NCBI GenBank assembly: GCA_021781495.1
Contig: JAJXWS010000027.1
Coordinates: 1-39,212, forward strand
DNA from: Acidobacteriota bacterium
GTDB lineage: Bacteria; Acidobacteriota; Terriglobia; Terriglobales; Acidobacteriaceae
Length of the DNA stretch: 39,212 nt
Reading direction: 5' to 3'
Shown: piece by piece, positions 24,842-32,064 of the stretch
Numbering within the stretch: the first letter of the stretch is position 1
How the letters are laid out: the number at the start of each line of letters is the position of its first letter
The notes under the pieces: generated by a model
Told to the model about the DNA's origin: nothing
What the model saw: the letters and a program-made list of their open reading frames with translations, nothing else
Databases searched by the model: none
Translations under genes and position numbers: made by a program

Positions 24842-26425
24842 ATGGACTCCACGCCAACGTCCCAGGATTCATCTACGACCACCCTGCCCGCTGCCTCCAG
24901 ACAGAGCGGATTTGTACGCATATTCAATCGGATTTTCACGCGGCAGCTGATGAATATTGCGATTCTGCTGATGCTGCCGATGCTGCTGGCTCCCACGCTG
25001 AATATCGAGCGGACCCTGATGGTCGATCCCGACATCTGGTGGCATCTGGCAGATGCGCGCATCCTGTGCACGACGCATCACTTCATCCACACGGAGCCTT
25101 ACTCGTTCACAGTTGGCGGGGATCGGTGGGTGAATCCGGAGTGGCTTTCTGAGATTCCGCATTGGTTCAGCTATCAGGTCTTCGGACTGCGGGGCATCTA
25201 CCTGATGACCTGGCTGGTCTTCAGTGCGAACATCCTGTTCGTGTATTGGCGTGGTTATCGGATGTCTGGCCATGCCGGAGCGGCTTTCTGGGCGGCGGGA
25301 ATCGGGTTTGTGCTGATGACGGTGAACTCCGGCCCCCGCACCATTGCGATTGCCTACCTGGCCATGTCCGCGGAGTTTCTGATTCTGGAGACATACCAGC
25401 AGGGCAAAGAGTGGCTGCTGTGGCTGCTGCCGCCGCTGTTCTGCGTGTGGATCAACCTGCACGGAAGCTGGGTGATCGGGTTGGCATTGCTGGTGCTTTA
25501 CATCCTGTGCGGGCTTATCGGCTTCCACAAGGGGTTGTTCGAGCAGGATCCGTTCACGCCCGCCGAGCGCAACCGCCTGCTGGCCGTGCTGGGAGCCAGC
25601 ACGGCAGCGCTCATCTTGAACCCCTACGGTTGGCGGCTGATCTGGAACCCCTTCGACATGATCCTCAACCAGAAGATCAACATTGGCAATGTGGCGGAAT
25701 GGCAACCGTTGAATCTGGGCACGCTGGAAGGCAAGGGCGTGGTGGTGGCCATCTGCATGATGGTGCTTGCCAACTGTCTGAATGCACGAAAATGGAAGCT
25801 ATACGAGATGGCTTTCGTCATCTTTGCCTGGTACGCGGCTGTGGACCACATGCGCTTTGGATTTCTGGCCGCAGTGCTGACCACGCCGCTGCTGGCCAGC
25901 AGCATCGAGCGCGGCTTCCTGACGGAATCCGACACCAAGACCATACCCGCCATGAATGCGCTGATGGTGGCTGGAGCGGTCGGCCTGATGATCTCCCTGT
26001 TCCCAACCGAGAAAGAACTCAAGGACAAGCAAGCCTCGCTCTTCCCCATGCAGACCATCGCGTCCATTCAGCCCTCGTGGCGCACCTTCAACTGGGACTA
26101 CGTGGGCGGCATGATGGCCTTCCAGTCGCGGCCGGATTTCATCGACTCGCGTTTTGACACTTTTGAACATCACGGCGTACTGCAAGACTACCTGACAGCC
26201 ATGAGCATGAATAACTCCTTTGCTTTATTGGACAAGTACCACATTGACCATGTGCTGGTAAAAGAGACGCAGCCGCTTGCCTATCTGCTGGAGCATACTC
26301 CCGGCTGGCGACTTGAACGACGCGAAAAGGCCTGGAACGGCTTCTACGTGATGTATGGCCGAATCCCTGGCCCAGCCGGTAATGCCGCAGGCCCACAACC
26401 CGCTGCTACCGGAAAGCCGCACTAG
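24842..26425 (+). CDS. Polytopic membrane protein with DPDIWWH motif, GT-C-like
   Basis: 527 residues with about ten hydrophobic segments; the first lies near 37-52 (LMNIAILLMLPMLLAP). The first extracytoplasmic loop carries VDPDIWWHLADARILCTTHHF, then EPYSFTVGGDRWVNPEWLSEIPHW, acidic/aromatic residues arranged as in GT-C glycosyltransferases and in a widespread family of uncharacterised membrane proteins. INLHGSWVIGLALLVLY and NPYGWRLIW follow. The C-terminal part (from about 400) is soluble, with KYHIDHVLVKETQPLA. The position 101 bases after rmlD suggests a use in transferring rhamnose or assembling a glycan, but no direct evidence shows that. The ATG has only a weak binding site. Confidence 0.75.
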   Translation: MDSTPTSQDSSTTTLPAASRQSGFVRIFNRIFTRQLMNIAILLMLPMLLAPTLNIERTLMVDPDIWWHLADARILCTTHHFIHTEPYSFTVGGDRWVNPEWLSEIPHWFSYQVFGLRGIYLMTWLVFSANILFVYWRGYRMSGHAGAAFWAAGIGFVLMTVNSGPRTIAIAYLAMSAEFLILETYQQGKEWLLWLLPPLFCVWINLHGSWVIGLALLVLYILCGLIGFHKGLFEQDPFTPAERNRLLAVLGASTAALILNPYGWRLIWNPFDMILNQKINIGNVAEWQPLNLGTLEGKGVVVAICMMVLANCLNARKWKLYEMAFVIFAWYAAVDHMRFGFLAAVLTTPLLASSIERGFLTESDTKTIPAMNALMVAGAVGLMISLFPTEKELKDKQASLFPMQTIASIQPSWRTFNWDYVGGMMAFQSRPDFIDSRFDTFEHHGVLQDYLTAMSMNNSFALLDKYHIDHVLVKETQPLAYLLEHTPGWRLERREKAWNGFYVMYGRIPGPAGNAAGPQPAATGKPH

Positions 26426-26497
26426 AGCCTTACCGCAGCGGCTATCTCGCGCGGGAACAAACAGTTCCAACAATCGAGGGGTACCTGACCGGAATCA

Positions 26498-26513
26498 TGT
26501 GACATGCGTCACA
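26498..26513. promoter_or_regulatory. CRP/FNR-type operator, perfect TGTGA-N6-TCACA
   Basis: TGTGA (26498-26502), six bases, TCACA (26509-26513): an exact match to the CRP half-site consensus and spacing. The symmetry extends one base each side (ATGTGAC ... GTCACAT, 26497-26514), and GGA/TCC flank the arms at slightly offset distance. It lies in the only intergenic gap before the cyclic-nucleotide-binding-domain gene. By family knowledge this site is bound by cAMP-responsive CRP-type regulators; no such regulator with a DNA-binding domain is encoded in this window. Confidence 0.6.
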
Positions 26514-26580
26514 TTCCGCGACACGAAGGAATGAAATCATCGGTTCTGACGTGGCCATCTTCCGAATATTTGACAGCGTG

Positions 26581-26600
26581 GCATTTCCCTCTGGAAATGC
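26581..26600 (+). repeat. Perfect 8-base inverted repeat at the CNB gene start
   Basis: GCATTTCC (26581-26588), CTCT, GGAAATGC (26593-26600). It sits just before the ribosome binding site of the GTG at 26614, and TTGACA (26570-26575, a perfect -35 hexamer) is upstream of it. It may be an operator overlapping a promoter or a hairpin controlling translation. If the upstream GTG at 26551 were the true start, the repeat would be inside the coding region. Confidence 0.4.
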
Positions 26601-26613
26601 ATGGAGAAATGGA

Positions 26614-27027
26614 GTGAAGCTCGACTCATCAGCATTTGTCGCCGATCAGGAACTGCTGGATGCGCTTGAGAAGCGCGCCACAGCCGTTGTCTGCGAGGAA
26701 GACCGGATACTGTTCCATCAAGGGGAGTTGCCCGCCGGACTCTTCATCCTGCAATCGGGTCGCGCCACGCTTTCAATGCATGCGCCGGACGGCGGTACGC
26801 TCATGAGCATCCCGCTCAAGCAGGGTTCGCTGCTGGGATTGCCGGGGCTGGTTGGGAATCAGCCTTACTCGCTGACGGCAAAAGCGATGAAGGGCGCCAC
26901 CCTGAGTTTTGTCACGCGCGAGGCCTTCTCAAATATGATGCTCACGCAGCCGGCCCTGTCCTTGCACGTCCTGCGGGTATTGGCCGCCGAGGTCCGCAAC
27001 GCCCGCACCGCCATCACAGAGGTCTGA
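26614..27027 (+). CDS. Cyclic-nucleotide-binding-domain protein without DNA-binding domain
   Basis: 137 residues forming one cNMP-binding (CRP-like) domain: FHQGELPAGLFILQSGRATLSM is the characteristic beta-roll start, KQGSLLGLPGLVGNQPYSLTA covers the phosphate-binding-cassette region, and MMLTQPALSLHVLRVLAAEVRNAR makes the closing helix. The cassette lacks the GExxxxxxxxRxA arrangement of true cAMP binders, so the ligand is uncertain. There is no helix-turn-helix, unlike CRP or FNR at about 200 or more residues. I chose the GTG at 26614 because GGAG stands seven bases upstream; a GTG at 26551 would add 21 residues without a good site. It is monocistronic, with a CRP-type palindrome and an inverted repeat upstream. 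Confidence 0.8.
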   Translation: MKLDSSAFVADQELLDALEKRATAVVCEEDRILFHQGELPAGLFILQSGRATLSMHAPDGGTLMSIPLKQGSLLGLPGLVGNQPYSLTAKAMKGATLSFVTREAFSNMMLTQPALSLHVLRVLAAEVRNARTAITEV

Positions 27028-27086
27028 GCCCGTCGTAACCCCTGCCCCGCTTACGCGCAGAGTGCAAATACGATAGCATCCGGAGT

Positions 27087-29375
27087 GTGCCCGGCCTTGA
27101 TACTCCAGTCATGTACGTGCGCGGCGTGGGTCCGCGCGTGGCAGAGATGCTTGCCGCCAAGGGCATCCAGACCGCTGAAGACCTGCTTTACCACCTTCCG
27201 TTCCGGTATGAGGACCGCCAGAACCCGCGCAGCCTGGATGAGCTGAAACCCGGCGAGATGGCCAGCGTGATTGCGGAGGTGCGTGGTGCCGCCCTGCTGC
27301 GCACGCGGCGCATGCCCATCTTTGAGCTGACGGTTGGCCAGGGAAGGCTGGCCCTGAAGTGCATCTGGTTTAACGCCAGCTATCTCAGCGGCAAGTTCAA
27401 CGCCGGTCAGACGGTTGCCCTGTTCGGCAAGGTGGAGCCCTCCCGCTCCACCAGCAATCTGAAGATGATCCAGCCGCAGTGGGAACTGCTTCCCGACGCC
27501 AACGAGGATGCAGAAACTCGCCTGCTCGAAGTGGGCCGCATTACCCCGGTGTACGAGTCGTTGGGCGGCAGTCGGCTGGCCTCCCGCTGGCAGCGCAAGG
27601 TGATCTTCAACCTGCTGGAAGGCATGCGCAGTGCCATGCCGGAGTGCCTGCCACAGACCATGCTGGCCCGCCTTGGCATGCCGAACCGCGAACTGGCTCT
27701 GCGAGAGGTGCACTACCCGCCCGAGGGCACTCCCATGACGCAGTTACAGGCCTGGGCAACCCCGGCGCATCGGCGGCTCATCTTTGAGGAACTCTTCTTC
27801 CTGGAACTAGGTCTCGAACTGAAGCGCCGCCGCATGCGCGAGCGCGTCGGCATCAGCTTTGCCACCACGGACACAGTCCGGACGGCGCTGCGCGAGGTGC
27901 TTCCTTTCCATCCCACGGCTGCGCAAAAGCGCACCCTGGGCGAGATTGTGGCGGACATGCGCCAGCCCAGCCCGATGCGTCGCCTGTTGCAGGGCGACGT
28001 CGGCTCAGGCAAGACGATTGTGGCGCTGCAGGCCATGCTGGTGGCCATTGAAAACGGCTATCAGGCGGCCCTGATGGCGCCCACGGAGATCCTTGCGACA
28101 CAGCACTTTCTGGCTGCCCGCAAGCTGCTGGAGCGGTCCTCGCGCCGTTACCGGATCGTCCTGCTCACCGGCTCGCTTGACGAGGACCGCAAGCGACTGA
28201 ATCGCAGCATGATCCACCGTGGTGAGGCGCATCTGGTCATCGGCACCCACGCTCTGATTGAGGAAAAGGTGGAGTTCGACCGCCTGGGCCTGGTCGTCGT
28301 GGACGAGCAGCATCGCTTTGGCGTGCTCCAGCGGTTCCGGCTGATGAAGAAGCCCAACCAGGCAGAGCCGGATGTGCTGGTGATGACGGCAACGCCAATT
28401 CCGCGCACCCTGGCCCTCTCGCTTTATGGAGATTTGGACGTGAGCGTGCTGGATGAGCTGCCGCCCGGGCGCACTCCCATTGTCACCCGCCGCGTGCCCG
28501 ACGAGCGCGCCGAAGACGTGTGGGACTTTGTGCGCAAGCAGGTGGCGCAGGGGAGACAGGCATATATCGTCTACCCGGTGATTGAGGGCACCCGGGATGA
28601 CCAACCCGAGCTGGACTTCTGCCACGACGAGCCCAGTCCGGATGCAAGCACGCTGAAAAGCGCTGCTGCACCTGTGCGCAAGACGGTTCGCAAGGGCAAG
28701 TCCGGCAATTTGTTTCCCAATTCAACGGTGGGAGCCAATCCCGCAGCCAGGTCTGGCCTGAAATCCGCCGTGGAGATGCACGAAAAGCTGCGCACGGGAC
28801 CACTGGCAGGCCTCCGCGTAGGCCTGCTGCATGGCCGTCTCGACGCGGACGACAAGGAGGTCATCATGCGTCGCTTTCAGCGGGGGGAGATCGACGTGCT
28901 GGTCGCCACCACGGTCATCGAAGTTGGCGTGGACGTACCGAATGCAACCGTAATGGTGGTGGAGCACGCCGAACGCTTCGGTTTGGCGCAGATGCACCAG
29001 TTGCGTGGCCGTGTGGGCCGGGGTGCGGCCAAGAGCTACTGCATCCTGGTGACCGGAGGGCGGGTTTCCGAGCAGGCTGAGGAGCGGCTGAACGCGATGG
29101 TCCGCACTCAGGATGGGTTTGAGCTGGCCGAGCTCGACCTGGCCATGCGTGGGCCGGGTGAGTTTTTTGGCACACGGCAAGCTGGCCTGCCGGACTTTCG
29201 CGTTGCCAATCTGGTCCGGGACCGGCAACTGCTGGAGTTGGCGAAACAGGAGGCTGCACGGTTCGCCAACGCCCCGGCCAGCGCGGCAGAGGGCACAGAG
29301 GCGGAGCGGGCGCGGGTGTGGTCGAGGCTGAAGGAAGCCTGGCAGCGACGCTATGGCCTCGTGGAAGCAGGCTGA
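27087..29375 (+). CDS. recG: ATP-dependent DNA helicase RecG
   Basis: 762 residues, longer than the roughly 690 of the E. coli enzyme. RecG remodels stalled replication forks and Holliday junctions. The N-terminal wedge/OB region includes YVRGVGPRVAEML and LLYHLPFRYEDR. Helicase motifs are Walker A LLQGDVGSGKTIVALQAM, APTEILATQH, DEQH box VVDEQHRFGVLQR, TATPIPRTLALS, TTVIEVGVDVPNATVMVVEHAERFGLAQMHQLRGRVGRG and the C-terminal DLAMRGPGEFFGTRQAGLP. An insertion of about 50 low-complexity, partly basic residues lies at about 505-560, between YIVYPVIEG and LRVGLLHGR. The start is GTG with a poorly placed GGAG; ATG at 27111 is an alternative. It is the first of three plus-strand genes with acpS and mlaD. 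Confidence 0.97.
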   Translation: MPGLDTPVMYVRGVGPRVAEMLAAKGIQTAEDLLYHLPFRYEDRQNPRSLDELKPGEMASVIAEVRGAALLRTRRMPIFELTVGQGRLALKCIWFNASYLSGKFNAGQTVALFGKVEPSRSTSNLKMIQPQWELLPDANEDAETRLLEVGRITPVYESLGGSRLASRWQRKVIFNLLEGMRSAMPECLPQTMLARLGMPNRELALREVHYPPEGTPMTQLQAWATPAHRRLIFEELFFLELGLELKRRRMRERVGISFATTDTVRTALREVLPFHPTAAQKRTLGEIVADMRQPSPMRRLLQGDVGSGKTIVALQAMLVAIENGYQAALMAPTEILATQHFLAARKLLERSSRRYRIVLLTGSLDEDRKRLNRSMIHRGEAHLVIGTHALIEEKVEFDRLGLVVVDEQHRFGVLQRFRLMKKPNQAEPDVLVMTATPIPRTLALSLYGDLDVSVLDELPPGRTPIVTRRVPDERAEDVWDFVRKQVAQGRQAYIVYPVIEGTRDDQPELDFCHDEPSPDASTLKSAAAPVRKTVRKGKSGNLFPNSTVGANPAARSGLKSAVEMHEKLRTGPLAGLRVGLLHGRLDADDKEVIMRRFQRGEIDVLVATTVIEVGVDVPNATVMVVEHAERFGLAQMHQLRGRVGRGAAKSYCILVTGGRVSEQAEERLNAMVRTQDGFELAELDLAMRGPGEFFGTRQAGLPDFRVANLVRDRQLLELAKQEAARFANAPASAAEGTEAERARVWSRLKEAWQRRYGLVEAG

Positions 29376-29382
29376 CGAACGC

Positions 29383-29397
29383 CGCGCACCCTGCGCG
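29383..29397 (+). terminator. Small GC hairpin after recG
   Basis: CGCGCA, CCC, TGCGCG forms a six-base-pair stem starting eight bases after the recG stop. No U-tract follows, so termination is uncertain. The rest of the 232-base gap to acpS shows no gene. Confidence 0.25.
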
Positions 29398-29607
29398 CTC
29401 CATCGCGCCTATCCTCCATGAAATCAGCGAAAGCACCGAAATCCCAAAGATTTCACCGTCAGCTCCATCACATGCCGCTGCACTGTCTGATCCGCAGCCA
29501 GAGTGGCGGCCAGAATGACTCATCGAAGGTCGTTGCCCCCAGGCTCGTATGCAAAACGAAGACGCTTACGCAGAAATCCCGCAAGATGTTGTAGTTTCGT
29601 AATCAGC

Positions 29608-29991
29608 ATGATTGTGGGCAGCGGCATCGATCTGGTTGAAATTGGGCGCATCAAGCACTCTGCGGATCGCTATGGACAGCGGTTTCTCAATCGCGTCTAT
29701 ACGGCGGCGGAGCAGGCCTATTGCCTGCGTAAGCGCAAGTCTGCTGAGAGCTTTGCAGCCCGCTTCGCGGCCAAGGAGGCAGGCGCCAAGGCGCTGGGAA
29801 CCGGCATCAGCCACGGCGTGAACTGGCTTGAGATTGAGGTGGGGCGGGAGCCGGGTGGAAGACCGACTCTGCGCTTTCATGGCCGGGCCGCCGAGATTGC
29901 GCGGCACATGGGGGTAGTGCACGCGGCACTGTCGCTGACCCATACCGCCGAACACGCCATGGCCAGTGTGGTGCTCGAGGATGGAAGGTAA
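29608..29991 (+). CDS. acpS: Holo-[acyl-carrier-protein] synthase
   Basis: 127 residues, the normal AcpS size. The enzyme moves the 4'-phosphopantetheine arm of coenzyme A onto apo-ACP in the cytoplasm. MIVGSGIDLVEIGRIKHS contains the Mg-binding Asp8, and FAARFAAKEAGAKALGTGI holds the second metal ligand Glu and the catalytic lysine. HGVNWLEIEV, GRPTLRFHG and HAALSLTHTAEHAMASVVLE complete the fold. The ATG at 29608 gives the family N-terminus; upstream codons in frame (from 29503) are arginine-rich and have no place in AcpS. No strong binding site is visible before the ATG. Confidence 0.96.
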   Translation: MIVGSGIDLVEIGRIKHSADRYGQRFLNRVYTAAEQAYCLRKRKSAESFAARFAAKEAGAKALGTGISHGVNWLEIEVGREPGGRPTLRFHGRAAEIARHMGVVHAALSLTHTAEHAMASVVLEDGR

Positions 29992-30004
29992 ATTCACCCA
30001 TTTC

Positions 30005-30013
30005 TGCTATCCT
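30005..30013 (+). promoter_or_regulatory. Possible extended -10 promoter for the MlaD-like gene
   Basis: TGCTATCCT provides a TGn extended -10 (TATCCT, 30008-30013) 48 bases before the GTG start. No -35 consensus is found at the usual distance. The promoter call rests on the -10 alone. Confidence 0.25.
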
Positions 30014-30061
30014 CAAGGCGTTAACCTTTAACATTGCGCTCGCCCGAGGAAGGGGACTGCC

Positions 30062-31138
30062 GTGCCAAGCCGGAAAGAGATTCAGTGGTCACAACTGAGA
30101 GTTGGAGCCTTGGTCCTAACGGCATTGACGCTGCTGGTGAGCCTTATTTTTCTGCTGTCCGGCTCCACTGGCGGGCTGTTTGCCAAGAAACTCATCCTGC
30201 GCTCGTACTTTGATAATGCAGCGGGCCTGAAAAACGGCGCTCCGGTAACACTGCAAGGCGTCACTGTCGGCAACGTTATCCGCATTCGCGTGGTCCCAGA
30301 GCGAAACCCTACGCCGGTTGAGGTAACAATTCGCGTGGGGGTGAACTACCTGCACGACCTGCACGTAGATTCGACCACCTCCATTGCCCAAGCCGGGGTG
30401 CTGGGGGACAGCTATGTGGACATCGACTCCACCCGCGCCAGCGGACCGCAGCCCTCGGACAACTCCGAACTGAAGTCCACGGGCTCGCCAAGCATCCAGG
30501 ATGTCATCCGAACCAGCCAGGGCTCCATTCAGGACGTGTCTGCTCTGATGCGCAAGATTGGCGTGCTGGTTGATACGCTGAACTCCACGCGGGGCACGAT
30601 TGGATCCATCATCAATGATCCGGCCTTCTACACAAAGATCTCCCGAATCGCTACGGATCTTGAAAAGATTACGGATGCCATCAGTCAGGGGCAGGGTTCG
30701 CTGGGCAAGCTGGTGAATGACGACACCTTGTATGCCCACGCCAACTCCGCGATCCAGCATCTCGACAAGATGGCAACGGAGATGGACGAGGGCCAGGGCA
30801 CCGCAGGCAAGCTGCTCAAGGACGATAGCCTGTACAAGAACCTGAACTCAACGGTGGCGAATGCAAACCAGCTGATGGCCGAGGTCAACTCCGGCAAGGG
30901 AGCCATGGGCAAGCTGGCCAAGGACCCAGTGTTCGCACAGAAGCTGGATGACACGGTTACGCGACTGGACAGCATTCTGACCAATATTGATCAGGGCAAG
31001 GGAACGCTCGGGCAACTGGTGCAGAACCGCGCACTGTATGACCACACGGACCAGACCATGGATCAGACCCAGCAACTGGTCAAAAGCATCCGGGAGAATC
31101 CCAAGAAGTATCTGGTCATCCGGCTCAGGATATTCTGA
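30062..31138 (+). CDS. MCE/MlaD family lipid-transport protein with five 34-residue C-terminal repeats
   Basis: 358 residues. A single N-terminal membrane anchor (about 14-33, VGALVLTALTLLVSLIFLL) is followed by one MCE domain at about 45-125 (LRSYFDNAAGLKNGAPVTLQGVTVGNV ... VLGDSYVDID). MlaD proteins form hexameric periplasmic rings that carry phospholipids between membranes with an MlaE permease and MlaF ATPase, which are not here. Residues 178-347 form five consecutive repeats of exactly 34 residues, each with a G-x-x-G start, a D/N and an aromatic residue, and helix-like heptads, ending in a short KKYLVIRLRIF tail. The start is GTG, with GGGG six bases upstream. The gene lies 70 bases after acpS and converges on the next gene with only eight bases between stops. 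Confidence 0.9.
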   Translation: MPSRKEIQWSQLRVGALVLTALTLLVSLIFLLSGSTGGLFAKKLILRSYFDNAAGLKNGAPVTLQGVTVGNVIRIRVVPERNPTPVEVTIRVGVNYLHDLHVDSTTSIAQAGVLGDSYVDIDSTRASGPQPSDNSELKSTGSPSIQDVIRTSQGSIQDVSALMRKIGVLVDTLNSTRGTIGSIINDPAFYTKISRIATDLEKITDAISQGQGSLGKLVNDDTLYAHANSAIQHLDKMATEMDEGQGTAGKLLKDDSLYKNLNSTVANANQLMAEVNSGKGAMGKLAKDPVFAQKLDDTVTRLDSILTNIDQGKGTLGQLVQNRALYDHTDQTMDQTQQLVKSIRENPKKYLVIRLRIF

Positions 31139-31146
31139 GCCTCGCT

Positions 31147-32064
31147 TTATCGCCCTTCTTGTCCGCGAAAGGTACGCCAGAACTCCACAAAGCTCTTAAG
31201 GCGAACGACCTGGAAGTAGTCGTTTGCCACCAGATAAAAAATGGTGGCGCCACCCCACACTACGCGCATGGCCTCTGGCCCAAGTTGATCGCTGAAGGGC
31301 AACGGGGCCGCGGAGAAGACCATGGCGAGCACGATCAGTGCCAGCTTCACAATGCCCATCACCAGGTTGATTTCCATCAGCTTGCTGGTAAAGGTTCGGC
31401 CTAGCCGAAAGCTGCGCAGCAGAGCTTGCGATGGGCTTGAGTCTTCCAGCACCAGCAGCAGCGGCGCCACGGCAGCAGGCCAGCTGATAAGCGCCCACAG
31501 CGTGAAGAATCCCAGTGACAGAAAAATCGCCCAGATGGAGTAGCCGATCAGATCCGCCTCGCCGCTGGGCGTAATGTGCGTGGATGCCACCCATTGCAGA
31601 GAGCGAAACCAGCCCCAGAAGGTAACGGATAGCAGCGCCAGCCAGGCAGCCTGCAGAGCGACCATGGATGCAGGCCGTAACCGAACGCCGGGCTCGAGTT
31701 GCTTTAAGACGATGTTGCGCCCGATGCCGGAAACCACAACCCAGACCAAAGCCGCCACTGGCACAAGCCAGCGGAGCACAGCAGTCACGTGCGGCTCATA
31801 GCGCATCCACGCATCGGCCAGCTGTACCACCGCAACCCATGGATTCTGGCTGTCAATATTGCTCAGCCCGGCAGCGTCCGGCGGCAGAACCGCGAGGATA
31901 TGCTTGGCCTGCACCCAGCAGACCGCGAGAAACGGAATCCCGAACAGCCATCGCCAGGTGACCTCCAGAGCGCTGAGGGCCGGGCGCTTGAACACCCAGC
32001 CCATCTGGTCCACCAGCGTTTGTGTACCGCGCACCGGCGGCGTTCTGCTCACGGCTGCCGTCAC
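31147..32064 (-). CDS. Conserved polytopic membrane protein, function unknown
   Basis: 305 residues with about six hydrophobic segments: WLFGIPFLAVCWV, WLVPVAALVWVVV, AAWLALLSVTFWGWF, YSIWAIFLSLGFFTLWALI, AVAPLLLVLE and GIVKLALIVLAMVFSA. The N- and C-terminal ends (FVEFWRTFRGQEGR) are hydrophilic. ALLRSFRLGRTF between the last segments looks like a cytoplasmic loop of the YciC/glycerophosphoryl-type membrane families, but I cannot assign it. It starts with GTG inside the leuS stop (GTGA), so it is translationally coupled to leuS, an unusual partner. The stop is eight bases from the stop of the converging MlaD-like gene. Confidence 0.75.
   Translation of the reverse strand: MTAAVSRTPPVRGTQTLVDQMGWVFKRPALSALEVTWRWLFGIPFLAVCWVQAKHILAVLPPDAAGLSNIDSQNPWVAVVQLADAWMRYEPHVTAVLRWLVPVAALVWVVVSGIGRNIVLKQLEPGVRLRPASMVALQAAWLALLSVTFWGWFRSLQWVASTHITPSGEADLIGYSIWAIFLSLGFFTLWALISWPAAVAPLLLVLEDSSPSQALLRSFRLGRTFTSKLMEINLVMGIVKLALIVLAMVFSAAPLPFSDQLGPEAMRVVWGGATIFYLVANDYFQVVRLKSFVEFWRTFRGQEGR

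Noticed and set aside
25162..26157. A 331-codon plus-strand frame overlapping the DPDIWWH protein
   Set aside because: It is in another frame of a clearly coding membrane-protein gene and has arginine/histidine/glycine-rich shadow composition.
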